32,981 nt of DNA from an uncultured Saprospiraceae bacterium (GCA_938022165.1 CALIEI010000138.1:1-32981), one strand, 5' to 3'. Numbered from the stretch's first letter, positions 1-9,905 are shown. The notes: generated by a model from the letters alone, not told the origin. A program made the numbers and translations.

Positions 1-770
1 TTTAGCTTGATATTCTTACCGCCAGTGAGACTTGCCATCTTAGCCATGATCATAGAACGTGAGGTCTCTGCATCATTCTGTACTTTACTCAATATGGGCA
101 ATACTGCGGCTAAGGGCATATGATGAAATTTATATTCACTCAATTTGAGGGGTTTTCCGTCTTTAGATTTTTTCTGAATTTCTTCTTCTGATTCAATATA
201 CAAAGGCAAGTTTGTTTGCAGACTGGCAATTATCTCTTCAATATCCGCCTCTGAATAAGACTTTGCCTTTTTAACTTCTGCATCTTCAATCACTTCTTTG
301 TAAATGGAAACTAAGTTTTCCTTTAGGTCTAGGATGGCTAATTTGATATTTTCGCCTTCTCCGTTATTTATCAAAAGTCTGTTACTTACATCCTTGTTTT
401 TACTTCCTTTGGGCTTTTCTTCGATATAGTCTTCATCATCTAGCAGCCCGTTTCTATTTCCAACATCATCTATTAATTTTTCTTTTATTGACTCAATGTG
501 CTGGACAAGGGAGTCCACATGAAGATTCATTTTTTCAACTCCACCATTGATAGCTGGAGCAAGCTTCTTTTTTGTAGTCAACGCTTTCTGAATAATTCTA
601 TAAGTATTGGCTGCATCTTCATTTGCAATGAGCATTGATTTTTTAAAACTCTTGTCTAAATCAAAAAAGGCATTCATTACTTCGGCAGAAACATTAAGGA
701 CTAGTAGCGCAGTGAGAACTAGGTACATCAAATTGACCATCAATTGGCGGGGTTCTTTAGGTATAGACAT
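1..770 (-). CDS. gldM: GldM, gliding motility / type IX secretion component, N-terminal part (runs off window edge)
   Basis: Minus-strand translation from ATG at 770 reads MSIPKEPRQLMVNLMYLVLTALLVLNVSAEVMNAFFDLDKSFKKS..., the characteristic GldM N-terminus with its single TM; the frame stays open to position 1. Not in the ORF track because it is truncated. Confidence 0.9.
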   Translation of the reverse strand, partial: MSIPKEPRQLMVNLMYLVLTALLVLNVSAEVMNAFFDLDKSFKKSMLIANEDAANTYRIIQKALTTKKKLAPAINGGVEKMNLHVDSLVQHIESIKEKLIDDVGNRNGLLDDEDYIEEKPKGSKNKDVSNRLLINNGEGENIKLAILDLKENLVSIYKEVIEDAEVKKAKSYSEADIEEIIASLQTNLPLYIESEEEIQKKSKDGKPLKLSEYKFHHMPLAAVLPILSKVQNDAETSRSMIMAKMASLTGGKNIKL

Positions 771-913
771 GGCAGTGCATTTAAAGGCTAGTAAATTAAC
801 TTATCAGAAAATCGTTTTGATTTGAAGATCAGTTATTCGTTATGCATGCATGTGCTATCATAATGCAGACTAGACAAAAAGGAACAACAAAATAAGGAAT
901 GAGAAAAAGTAAA

Positions 914-3061
914 TTACATCTTTATGATGCGTTGTACGAACATATTACTATTTGAAATATGCTGAAGTCGAACAAAATGCAACCCAGAACTCAAGGAACT
1001 TAAATCAATAGTTTCTTCGCTTTGGTTACTTGAATTAATTTGCAAGACAACATTTCCAAGGGCATCTATTACATCGATATTATACAAGCTGAGATTACCT
1101 TGTATTACAAAAATATCATTTGTAGGATTGGGAAATATTTCGATGTCAAAATCATTAGCTGAGATGTTTACAGTGCTAGTAGCAGGAGCTTGATCTACAC
1201 CCATTATGGCCGATAATAATTTAATATAAGCCGCTTGATAATAAATGGCTGGCTCTGTTATCTCCCAAGAAACTGCACTGCCGCCTGAGTTAAAATCCGC
1301 ATAGGATTTATAATAAGGCTGATTCGCAGGTGGGTTACTTGTACCTGAATATGTATGATTGGGTCCACCCGATAAGAATCCAGGAGCAGGACCATACAAT
1401 GAAGTATTTACATTATCAAAATCAGTTCCATCACTAAACCAAGTATGATAAATCTCATCAGCACTATTCTCAGCTCCTTTATTATTCATGTTACTTAGAA
1501 ACACCTTTCCAAGTGGATTACAGCCATGAAGGAAATGTAGATGGCCAGCCGCTTTATCTCTGTATGAATCAGGAGTTGAATTGCTTGTAACAAATCGATT
1601 GACATTGAGATTTAGGTTCCCCATACTGCTTTGTTGAGAATTGCTCCCCCATCCTAAATAATAATTTGGCATATAGCAACGATACAAGTCAATGTTAGAA
1701 GATCCATAATAGTCTTCCCAATTATTATTTATTGCAGCATTTTCAAATGAAGTAAGGAAATCGTTAGCTACTGTAGCATCATTTCCTGGCAAGGTAGAAT
1801 AATGTACATATGCATCCTTTGACATCATATAATTTATACCCCATTGCTCGTCAAAAGTGCTATTAAAGTCGAAACCAAAAACCAGTGATTTTTGATATTC
1901 ATTAACTATAAAATCATTATAGGCTGTTTTACCAGTCGCTTCAAATAAATAAATTGCCGTTCCAATAAAATACTCTTGATATTTTTCGCTATTGAAGTCA
2001 GCATCACCAGCTACGATAGAACCATCATCACAATCTAATTCCAAAGTTCCCGTATTGTAAAATGGCAATACATAATTCCAACATAATTCAGCTTGTGTTA
2101 AAAGACTATTTGCATAACTATTCAAACTTGGAAAATCCTTCAAAACAAAATAGGCATGTGCAAATACAGAAGCAACCGTTAGCGATGCCGATGTACAGGT
2201 TGGACCATAAAAGCGCTGATCAGTATTTGCGCTTGGAGGAGAAGATATGTTGACATTAAAGTTGGTACTGCCCATTTTGATCTGTGCACTCCCATCTAAA
2301 TTACTCATTTTTTGGAGCCAATCTAATTCCCATATTATTTCATCCAGTAAATCTGGAATTCCATTTCCAGATTCTGGCAAATTGAAATTATCAGTGAATA
2401 GGCTTGGATTATATCTATATGCCCATAATAAGGCATGGATAGTTTCCATTGTGAAGGTGGTGTATTTATTATAATCCCCTGCATCAAACCAGCCTCCCGA
2501 AAGATCCCTTTCAAGGCTAGCATCATTTGGGCTTCCAACAAACCTACAATTGAAATCTTGTAAAGCATTATCAAAATTCATCCCATCTGTCCAATTAGCT
2601 TCTGCATATGGAACTTCCTTGCTGTGGTTACAACGATTATAGTAGTACATTTTGGTTGCTGTTTCCAATACAGTATCGTACACATCGTAGCCTATCTCAA
2701 AGTCAGCAGAAGATTCATTATTTTGTGCATCGTGTAAGTAATAAGTTCCTGCTGTAGTTACATTTGAAAAATCTACCCACCATCCTTTATCGCCTGACCA
2801 GACTGAATCTGTATTTCCGTTATTCCAAACCAATGGATTATAAACACCAACGATAGCATTGGTATTCGCATTTCTTAATTCTATGGATGTACTTGGAGAA
2901 TAATTAAGTGAGGAATTAAAGCCCACTTCAGGGCTACTCAAAACTGCTATTTTGGTTGCATTAGGCGTATACCCAAATTGATCTACATGGATAAATGGGC
3001 TCTGTGAAAAAAGCCCATAACTCAGCATAAATAGAACAAGAAAAAGATGGACCGTTTTCAT
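914..3061 (-). CDS. Glycoside hydrolase family 9 (endoglucanase-like) with N-terminal Ig-like domain and C-terminal T9SS type A sorting tail
   Basis: Signal peptide; FIHVDQFGYTPNATKIAVLSSP (CelD-type N-terminal Ig domain); LSGGWFDAGDYNKYTTFT (GH9 catalytic DAGDYxK); HFLHGCNPLGKVF; C-terminal FDIEIFPNPTNDIFVIQG...GLHFVRLQ..VQRIIKM (T9SS Por-type tail). Confidence 0.9.
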   Translation of the reverse strand: MKTVHLFLVLFMLSYGLFSQSPFIHVDQFGYTPNATKIAVLSSPEVGFNSSLNYSPSTSIELRNANTNAIVGVYNPLVWNNGNTDSVWSGDKGWWVDFSNVTTAGTYYLHDAQNNESSADFEIGYDVYDTVLETATKMYYYNRCNHSKEVPYAEANWTDGMNFDNALQDFNCRFVGSPNDASLERDLSGGWFDAGDYNKYTTFTMETIHALLWAYRYNPSLFTDNFNLPESGNGIPDLLDEIIWELDWLQKMSNLDGSAQIKMGSTNFNVNISSPPSANTDQRFYGPTCTSASLTVASVFAHAYFVLKDFPSLNSYANSLLTQAELCWNYVLPFYNTGTLELDCDDGSIVAGDADFNSEKYQEYFIGTAIYLFEATGKTAYNDFIVNEYQKSLVFGFDFNSTFDEQWGINYMMSKDAYVHYSTLPGNDATVANDFLTSFENAAINNNWEDYYGSSNIDLYRCYMPNYYLGWGSNSQQSSMGNLNLNVNRFVTSNSTPDSYRDKAAGHLHFLHGCNPLGKVFLSNMNNKGAENSADEIYHTWFSDGTDFDNVNTSLYGPAPGFLSGGPNHTYSGTSNPPANQPYYKSYADFNSGGSAVSWEITEPAIYYQAAYIKLLSAIMGVDQAPATSTVNISANDFDIEIFPNPTNDIFVIQGNLSLYNIDVIDALGNVVLQINSSNQSEETIDLSSLSSGLHFVRLQHISNSNMFVQRIIKM

Positions 3062-3159
3062 AGGTTTTTTTTGAAATTTAATTAAAAATACACAAAAAAC
3101 TTAAGAATGCTAAGCTGTCCTTTCTCAAAATTCGATCTAAGGAAAATTATAGAAGCATA

Positions 3160-4167
3160 TTAGTCAAACCCATTCACACCATTAACCGTGGTATACTTGA
3201 AGCTCAATTTCTTATCAGGATTGATACGTTTAAATGCAGACTGCACCATAATGGTTCCTTCGTGAAAACCACAAAGGATCAATTTGAGTTTGCCTTCATA
3301 AGTATTGATATCTCCGATAGCATAGATGCCAGGTACATTAGTACTGTAGTCTTTAGTGTCTACTTCGATGGCATTCTTGGTGATATTCAAGCCCCATTCA
3401 GCAATTGGACCCAACTTTGGTGACAAACCAAAAAGTGGAACAAAGTGATCAGTAGATTGAATGATCTCTCCATGTTCTTTATGCTTGATGACTACATCAG
3501 TAAGCTTACCATTACCTTTAAGGCCTACCGCTTGCGCATTGGTTAAGAGTTTTATCTTGCCGCTCTCAGAAAGCTCCATTACTTTTTCTACAGAGTCTAA
3601 AGCCCCACGAAAATCTTTACGACGATGAATCAACATCACCTCCTTAGCGACGTCTGCTAAAAAGATAGTCCAATCTAAAGCAGAGTCTCCCCCACCAGCA
3701 ACTACTACTCGCTTATCACGATAAAATTCTGGATCTTTTATGATGTACTCAACTCCATTGTCTTCAAATTGAGCTAAATTATCGATAGGTGGTTTTCGAG
3801 GTTCAAAGCATCCCAACCCACCAGCAATACAGATCACTGGTGCATTGATCTTGGTGCCCCGACTGGTCGTCAAGACAAAACTATCATCTTCTAATCTCTC
3901 TATACTTTCGGCTCTTTCTCCTAAAGTAAACCCAGGTTTAAACGGAGCGATCTGCTCCATCAAATTGTCTACTAACTCGCCTGCTAAAATAGAGGGAAAA
4001 CCTGGAATATCATATATTGGTTTTTTAGGATATATCTCCGATAATTGACCACCTGTCTGTGGCAGTGAATCCACGAGGTGGCATTTGAGTTTAACTAAGC
4101 CGGCCTCAAAAACGGTAAATAAGCCACATGGGCCCGCCCCTATGATTAATATATCTGTTTTTTCCAT
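3160..4167 (-). CDS. Thioredoxin-reductase-like ferredoxin/flavodoxin--NADP(+) reductase
   Basis: FAD motif DILIIGAGPCGLFTVFEAG, NADP motif VVVAGGGDSALDWTIFLA, C-terminal GIYAIGDINTYEGKLKLILCGFHEG; no CxxC in the TrxR position. Confidence 0.9.
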   Translation of the reverse strand: MEKTDILIIGAGPCGLFTVFEAGLVKLKCHLVDSLPQTGGQLSEIYPKKPIYDIPGFPSILAGELVDNLMEQIAPFKPGFTLGERAESIERLEDDSFVLTTSRGTKINAPVICIAGGLGCFEPRKPPIDNLAQFEDNGVEYIIKDPEFYRDKRVVVAGGGDSALDWTIFLADVAKEVMLIHRRKDFRGALDSVEKVMELSESGKIKLLTNAQAVGLKGNGKLTDVVIKHKEHGEIIQSTDHFVPLFGLSPKLGPIAEWGLNITKNAIEVDTKDYSTNVPGIYAIGDINTYEGKLKLILCGFHEGTIMVQSAFKRINPDKKLSFKYTTVNGVNGFD

Positions 4168-4266
4168 TTGATCGTAATTGAAAACGCAATATTACAATAA
4201 GAAACAGATAGAGTCTACTATAGTTACATAAAAAAATGGCAAATGCACAGATTGAACAAAGTAGTA

Positions 4267-5322
4267 TCATTCTAATTGACACTGCTGGAGCAAAGTGCCT
4301 TCAACTCCTTTGATTTCAGCTGTCAACTTAGGTTTTTCTCCAGACCAATCGATTTGAAGTATTCCGTAATTTAGTTTAGCGATGAGATCGCCTACTCGAT
4401 ATTGATTTGGTTCTTCTTTGAGTGTACTCCAAGTATGTGTCAGTCCGCTACTAGTCACCTCATAGAGTGAGGCATCAGAATCCTCAAAATTGATTTGAGA
4501 TATTTCGGCTATATGACGATCTCCACTAATGAGCAATGGGCTAGATGGGTTAGTTTTTTCTATCAGCTTTAAAAACTTTCGACGTGCCGAAGGAAAATTT
4601 CCCCACATCTCATAATTGTGCTCCTTCGGAATTAATTGGATACTTGAAATAATGATATGCACGTCCGCAGAAGAATCTGTCAACTGTCGCTCTAGCCATT
4701 TCCATTGATCAAAACCGAGTACATCTCCCGTTCGATTGGGCAGGTATCTTCTGCCTCCTTCCTCAGGATTTTTCTCTAGCTCATCTCTAAAGTATCTGGT
4801 ATCAAGTAAAATAATCTTTACTTTTCTACCTTCGGGTCCAAAAGTATAAGCCTGGTAAGCACCATCACGCTTATACACTGGTCTACTTTCGTCTACGTCT
4901 AAAAAACTGAGAAGCAATTGTTTGCTTTGTTCTTTTTTGGGATACGTTTTGCAAGCGTCATTGTCTCCGTAGTCATGATCATCCCATGTCCCTATGACTG
5001 GCACCTGTGCAGTAAAACGCTGATAGGCTTCGTTTAATTTCTGAACGTGATATTCATCCGCTTTAAGACGCATATCTTCTGTATCTGCATAAATTATATC
5101 TCCTGTCCAAATCCAAAGATCAGGTCTATCAGCAGCAATAGGTGCCCATATACTTTGTTCCTTTTTTTGATTATTGCAAGATCCAAATGCAATCCTTGTT
5201 AGTTGCTTATCCAATGATAGCTTCATTGGTTTAAACATTCGATTTTGCGCATTAGCATTTAGAAATAAAAAACTAGATACTAGGCTAAGAATTAAGGATC
5301 GAAGAACTATTTTATACATCAT
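4267..5322 (-). CDS. PhoD-like / alkaline phosphatase D family metallophosphoesterase, exported
   Basis: Signal peptide; RIAFGSCNNQKKEQSIW, DLWIWTGDIIYADT, GTWDDHDYGDNDA, LLISGDRHIAEIS: PhoD-family metal-binding motifs. Confidence 0.9.
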   Translation of the reverse strand: MMYKIVLRSLILSLVSSFLFLNANAQNRMFKPMKLSLDKQLTRIAFGSCNNQKKEQSIWAPIAADRPDLWIWTGDIIYADTEDMRLKADEYHVQKLNEAYQRFTAQVPVIGTWDDHDYGDNDACKTYPKKEQSKQLLLSFLDVDESRPVYKRDGAYQAYTFGPEGRKVKIILLDTRYFRDELEKNPEEGGRRYLPNRTGDVLGFDQWKWLERQLTDSSADVHIIISSIQLIPKEHNYEMWGNFPSARRKFLKLIEKTNPSSPLLISGDRHIAEISQINFEDSDASLYEVTSSGLTHTWSTLKEEPNQYRVGDLIAKLNYGILQIDWSGEKPKLTAEIKGVEGTLLQQCQLE

Positions 5323-6307
5323 AACTAAGATAAAATATGCCCGCTTTTTTGCGAACTTGGTCTAAAACAGACATTAATCGAATACTAAAATCTAAGGGCA
5401 TTATGTCGCTTTCAGTTTGCCCATTACGGATACATGATGCTACCTCATCGGCCTCAAAATTATATCCGTTACAAGTATAGCTAAAATTTGAGGTTTTTCT
5501 TTGTTTATCCTTGATCTGTAACACATAATTCGCTGGTTCATGGAATCTCGCCGTTTCACCAACACTCAAAGAGCCCTTTTCTCCCTTGATAAAGAGGGCT
5601 GTAGGAGTATCTTTTAATAAAGTACAATGCAAATCCGCGATACATGTATCACTATATCTAAACTTTATTTTGACTTCTGTATCTACTCCAGTATCTCCAA
5701 AATTAGCCTTAGCCTCTATGTCATTAGGTGCACCGATTAGATCTAAAGCTGCAAAAATCGGATAGATTCCGATATCTAACAAGGCGCCTCCTCCTAGTCG
5801 CTTTCGAAAAAGACGAGTATGTTCTTTTTCATTGGCCACAAAACCAAAGTCCGCACTCAATTGTGTAATAGGGCCAAGTACACCGCTGTTTACAATATTC
5901 TTTACTTCTTTATAATGCGGCAAAAATTTGGTCCACATGGCCTCCATGAGAAAAACATTTTTTTCTCTAGCAAGCCCTACCATTTGTTCTACTTGAGTAG
6001 AATTTATGGCGAGCGGTTTTTCACAGAGTACTGGGATACCCGCCTCCAAACACATTATGGTATTTTCGCAATGCATATTATGCGGTGTAGCAATGTAGAC
6101 TGCATTTAGTTCTCCACAGTTCAAAATGTCACTGTAGTCTCCGTAAGAAAACTTTGCTTGATAGCGAGAAGCAAAATCCTGCGCTTTGTCTTTCGACCTT
6201 GAAGCTACAGCATGTAAAACGCCTCTTTCTGTTTTGGGTAAATCTTGTGCAAATTTTTCAGCAATTTTACCTAAGCCTATAATACCCCACTTGAAGTCTC
6301 TAACCAT
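5312..6307 (-). CDS. Gfo/Idh/MocA family NAD(P)-dependent oxidoreductase
   Basis: KWGIIGLGKIAEKFAQDL Rossmann motif, AVYIATPHNMHCENTIMCLEAGIPVLCEKPLAIN; 11-bp overlap with the downstream phosphatase start. Confidence 0.92.
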   Translation of the reverse strand: MVRDFKWGIIGLGKIAEKFAQDLPKTERGVLHAVASRSKDKAQDFASRYQAKFSYGDYSDILNCGELNAVYIATPHNMHCENTIMCLEAGIPVLCEKPLAINSTQVEQMVGLAREKNVFLMEAMWTKFLPHYKEVKNIVNSGVLGPITQLSADFGFVANEKEHTRLFRKRLGGGALLDIGIYPIFAALDLIGAPNDIEAKANFGDTGVDTEVKIKFRYSDTCIADLHCTLLKDTPTALFIKGEKGSLSVGETARFHEPANYVLQIKDKQRKTSNFSYTCNGYNFEADEVASCIRNGQTESDIMPLDFSIRLMSVLDQVRKKAGIFYLSYDV

Positions 6308-6438
6308 TTTAGATTTTGTTTTAGCTCAAAATCGAAAGATTAACCTTTGATCTCAATGTTATTCAATAATAAAACTAAAATTAGTTAAAGCTTTTCTATC
6401 TTTCATTCTCGGTATTACAAAAACTGTAAATCACTTTA

Positions 6439-7338
6439 ATGCACGATATAGATCAGCATTCTTTTGAATTTAATCCTGACCAGCTAATTTTATTAAATAT
6501 ATGCTTGGGGTTTTTGATGTTTGCTGTAGCATTGGACATTAAACTATCTGATTTCAAGAGAGTTTTTGACAACCCTAAAGCGGCAATAGTAGGCCTGACT
6601 TCGCAGTTACTATTGCTTCCATTGCTTTCGATAGCTTTAGTCTACCTTTTTAGACCTGCTCCTTCGATAGCGATGGGCATGATGATGATTTCAGCTTGCC
6701 CAGGAGGCAATGTATCCAACTATGCAGTTCATCTTTCCAAAGGCAATACTGCTCTGAGTATATTGATGACTAGTATTACCACAGTATGTGCCATAATCAT
6801 CACCCCACTTGCTTTTGGATTTTGGACAAAACTGATACCTGGTGATTCTGCGATCAGCATAAGTGTAGAACCTAGCCAAATGGTACAGACTATCTTCCTG
6901 TTGATATTTGTGCCCCTGGCTATTGGAATGCTTAGCAATCGTTACCTACCTAGCTTTACAGAAAAGATCAATAAGCCTGTCAAGACTATAGCTATGGTCA
7001 TTTTTATCAGCTTTGCAGTAGTCGCTATCTATACCAAGTTTGAGGATTTACGTACTTATGTCCATTTGGTATTTTTTATTGTTTTGGTGCACAATGCCCT
7101 AGCATTGATGATGGGATATGGGTTTGCCAAGCTAAATAAAATGAAAGAATATACAGCTAGAGCGATTTCTATAGAAACAGGAATACAGAATACTGGCCTT
7201 GGATTGATATTAATTTTCAATTTTTTTGATGGTTTAGGAGGGATGGCCCTAATTGTTGCTTGGTGGGGAATATGGCACTTGATATCAGGTTTTTTACTAG
7301 CCACTTATTGGGGAAGAAAACCTATCTCGCCAAATTAA
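6439..7338 (+). CDS. Bile acid:sodium symporter (BASS) family transporter
   Basis: Multi-TM; LGFLMFAVALDIKLSDFKRV, ACPGGNVSNYAVHLSKGNTALSILMTSITTV, AISIETGIQNTGLGLILIFNFF: BASS family signatures. Confidence 0.9.
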   Translation: MHDIDQHSFEFNPDQLILLNICLGFLMFAVALDIKLSDFKRVFDNPKAAIVGLTSQLLLLPLLSIALVYLFRPAPSIAMGMMMISACPGGNVSNYAVHLSKGNTALSILMTSITTVCAIIITPLAFGFWTKLIPGDSAISISVEPSQMVQTIFLLIFVPLAIGMLSNRYLPSFTEKINKPVKTIAMVIFISFAVVAIYTKFEDLRTYVHLVFFIVLVHNALALMMGYGFAKLNKMKEYTARAISIETGIQNTGLGLILIFNFFDGLGGMALIVAWWGIWHLISGFLLATYWGRKPISPN

Positions 7339-7582
7339 ATTTGGTTCGATAAGCCTTATTTTCTGCGATTTATGCATATTAATATACCTTAACCCGTCTA
7401 ATTTCAGTATATTTATAAGTCAATAGAGTGACTTTAATCTAAAGCACACGTAAAAAGATTAGAGAGGCAGAATGAATTAAATCAAAACAAAATCAAAACA
7501 GAACATCTACGTATGTTCAAAATCTAAGAAATATTCCTAATTTTTATTTTACAGATTAAATCAAATTCAAAATCGGAAATCT

Positions 7583-9112
7583 ATGTCTATTAATTTATTA
7601 AAAATGCTACAGGACCAAATGGGAAGCGCTGTAGTAGATCAAGCAAGTAAATTCTTAGGAGAGAGTGCTTCAAACACATCTTCAGGAATTAGTTCATTAT
7701 TGCCTTCTATTATAGGTGGACTGATGAGCAAAGGTAGCACTGAATCAGGAGCAAGCGGTATCCTTGATATGATTACTAAGGGTAACCATGATGGAAGTGT
7801 ACTTGATAATATTGGAAACGTATTTAGTGGAGGAAGCTCTACTAGCAATTTTATGAATGCAGGTAGCCTACTTACTAGCGCTCTTTTTGGCGGTAGCAAA
7901 TTAGGATCTGTATTAGATCTTGTTACTAAGGCAACAGGTATGAGAAGATCTTCTTCTTCTAGCTTAATGAACTTATTGGCACCTATCGTGATGGGTATGA
8001 TCGGTAAGCAAGTAAGCAGCAATGGCCTTAACGCAGGTGGTTTAATGAAAATGTTGATGGGTCAAAAAGATCACGTAGCATCTGCATTGCCAGCTGGTAT
8101 GGGTTCTATTTTAGGTTTTGCAGATATGAAAAATTCTGTAACTGAAACTGTAAGTTCTGCAGCTACTCGTACTGCTTCTGCAGCTAGAGATACTGTTAGA
8201 GAAACTGCAAACACAGCAACTGAAGCTGCTTCTACTGGTGGATCTTGGTTACGTTGGGCACTTCCTATAGTAGCTATAGGTGGTCTTGCATTTTGGTTAT
8301 TCACTAGAGGTGGAGCTGATAAAGTAGCGGGTACTATGAAAGACGGTGCTGGTACAGTGGTTAATGGTGCAAAAGGTGCTGCTGGTGCCATGGCGGACGG
8401 TGCTACCAAGACTGTTAATGCTGCTGGTGAAATGGCTGGAAACGCTGCAGGTACTATGAAAGATGGCGCTAACGCTGTTGGAAATGCTGCTGCTGGTGCT
8501 GCTGGAAGCATGAAGGATGCTGCTGGTAATATGGTTGATGGTGCTAAGAAGACTGCTGGAAATATGGCAGACGGTGCTAAGAACGCTGCCGGAAATATGG
8601 CAGATGGTGCTAAAGCAGGTACTAACAAACTTGGTGCGAAAATAAAGAACGCTGCTGTTAAGACAGGTGATGCTATGGGTGATGCTGCTAATAAGACAGG
8701 TGACGCTATGGGTAAAGCTGCTGACAAAACAGGAGCTGCTCTTTCTGCTGCTGGCATGAAGGCAAAAGATACTTTCTCTAGCATGTTTAAGACGGGTTCA
8801 AGCGCTTCTGCTTTTACACTTCACGATATTACTTTTGATCCAAAGAGTAATAAGATTACGGATTATAACAAGGATGAAGTAATGGCTTTAGCTGCTGCAT
8901 TGAAAGCAGATCCAAATGCTAAGATTCAAATCCAAGCTTTCTCAAATGCAGGAAAGAATGCAATCGCTAATAAAGGTATTGCTACTTCAAGAGCTGCTTT
9001 GATTCAGCAAATACTTACTACTTTGGGAGTAAAGGCAGGTCAAATGTCTACAAAAGGTATGGCTGCTGAGGATGAAGCTAATGCAAACGCTATCCAAGTT
9101 GTAGTTAAGTAA
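7583..9112 (+). CDS. DUF937-domain protein with central TM helix, Ala/Gly/Lys-rich LEA-like 11-mer repeats and C-terminal OmpA-like domain
   Basis: N-terminus MSINLLKMLQDQMGSAVVDQASKFLGES...LLPSIIGGLMSKG (DUF937/YidB-like); TM WLRWALPIVAIGGLAFWLF; repetitive GNMADGAKNAA-type segment; C-terminus DITFDPKSNKIT...IQIQAFSN...SRAALIQQILTTLGV resembling an OmpA-like fold. Confidence 0.8.
   Translation: MSINLLKMLQDQMGSAVVDQASKFLGESASNTSSGISSLLPSIIGGLMSKGSTESGASGILDMITKGNHDGSVLDNIGNVFSGGSSTSNFMNAGSLLTSALFGGSKLGSVLDLVTKATGMRRSSSSSLMNLLAPIVMGMIGKQVSSNGLNAGGLMKMLMGQKDHVASALPAGMGSILGFADMKNSVTETVSSAATRTASAARDTVRETANTATEAASTGGSWLRWALPIVAIGGLAFWLFTRGGADKVAGTMKDGAGTVVNGAKGAAGAMADGATKTVNAAGEMAGNAAGTMKDGANAVGNAAAGAAGSMKDAAGNMVDGAKKTAGNMADGAKNAAGNMADGAKAGTNKLGAKIKNAAVKTGDAMGDAANKTGDAMGKAADKTGAALSAAGMKAKDTFSSMFKTGSSASAFTLHDITFDPKSNKITDYNKDEVMALAAALKADPNAKIQIQAFSNAGKNAIANKGIATSRAALIQQILTTLGVKAGQMSTKGMAAEDEANANAIQVVVK
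8525..8623 (+). repeat. Three tandem in-frame 33-bp units encoding 11-residue repeats GNMVDGAKKTA / GNMADGAKNAA / GNMADGAKAGT
   Basis: Read directly: units 8525-8557, 8558-8590, 8591-8623. Confidence 0.9.
8660..8758 (+). repeat. Second set of three in-frame 33-bp units: KTGDAMGDAAN / KTGDAMGKAAD / KTGAALSAAGM
   Basis: Read directly: units 8660-8692, 8693-8725, 8726-8758 (third unit degenerate). Confidence 0.85.
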
Positions 9113-9161
9113 TTTAAAAAAATCTAGCGATAGTCAACTGACTATTAGAAAAGATACACAT

Positions 9162-9196
9162 AGCCGATCCAATTTATTTTGGGTCGGCTTTTTTAT
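9162..9196 (+). terminator. Rho-independent terminator downstream of the DUF937/OmpA-like gene
   Basis: agccgatcca ... tgggtcggct stem (one G-U) followed by a T-run (ttttttattt). Confidence 0.75.
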
Positions 9197-9200
9197 TTGG

Positions 9201-9400
9201 GGCCATCACGCTGCTCCCCACTAGCCAGCCGGAGCGTGACCGCGCTGTCCGTCACTCCGCTGCGCTGCGGTCTCTCTACTATTCCTCTCTGTAAACTGAT
9301 TTGTGGTATAAAAACAAATTTGTTTTGGCAAATAAAGCTATTGCCAAGACATTCGAGAGACTACTCCCTACGGTCGTCTGACTACCATCCCTTGTCCATT
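9201..9400. repeat. GC-rich, dyad-rich intergenic element (possible structured RNA or dispersed repeat)
   Basis: tcacgct(9206-9212)/agcgtga(9233-9239) stem; perfect 16-bp palindrome AAAACAAATTTGTTTT (9311-9326); ttggcaa/ttgccaa stem (9325-9347); composition differs sharply from the AT-rich flanks. Confidence 0.4.
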
Positions 9401-9608
9401 GGATTTTGCTTGATTGGTAGCATATAACCCACTGATATTGTTATAAATATCTTAGTATACCATTTATTAAACTCTATTATTATTCACTTTAATAATCAAG
9501 TAGAACTGCTTCAATAAATCCTAATGGATATTAGCGGACTTATGACAAATAAATGCCATTAACATAATTTTAAGTAAGCCTGCACAACAGAATTAAACAG
9601 AAAAATGT

Positions 9609-9905
9609 TTGAATATAAACACACACGAATTGGAAAAAAGAAATCTCAAATTTGAACTAATTGGTCGCATTATGGCAGCTGGGCAAATTAAATATCCTCT
9701 GCAATATGTCAAGAGAATATTGAGAGAATTTAAAAATGAAATAGGCACAATACTTAGCATAGATCATGAAAGCACTGAATCCCTAAATAAGGCGCTGGAC
9801 GAAGAAAGATTTAAGCTTGAGTTTGAGAAGATGACTGTAAATATTGAACTCGTACGAAATCGTCAAACGAAATTTAGTACGATCAAAAATATTGTTATGA
9901 AATAA
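9609..9905 (+). CDS. Small hypothetical protein (98 aa)
   Basis: ORF with protein-like composition (IGRIMAAGQIKYPLQYVKRILREFKNEIG...) but a TTG start and no recognised family. Confidence 0.4.
   Translation: MNINTHELEKRNLKFELIGRIMAAGQIKYPLQYVKRILREFKNEIGTILSIDHESTESLNKALDEERFKLEFEKMTVNIELVRNRQTKFSTIKNIVMK

Noticed and set aside
607-825. 72-aa plus-strand ORF
   Set aside because: Antisense to the GldM N-terminus, which is unmistakable on the minus strand.
2062-2574. Small ORFs within the GH9 gene
   Set aside because: Shadow ORFs in alternative frames of a well-supported CDS.
7639-8022. 127-aa minus-strand ORF
   Set aside because: Antisense to the well-supported 7583-9112 CDS; no recognisable family.
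8071-8784. 237-aa minus-strand ORF (MLEKVSFAFMPAAERAAP...)
   Set aside because: Ala/Pro-rich shadow of the repetitive plus-strand DUF937/OmpA-like gene; compositional artefact on the antisense strand.
9179-9427. 82-aa plus-strand ORF
   Set aside because: Begins inside the terminator and covers the dyad-rich element; Cys/Arg/Ser-rich translation looks non-coding.
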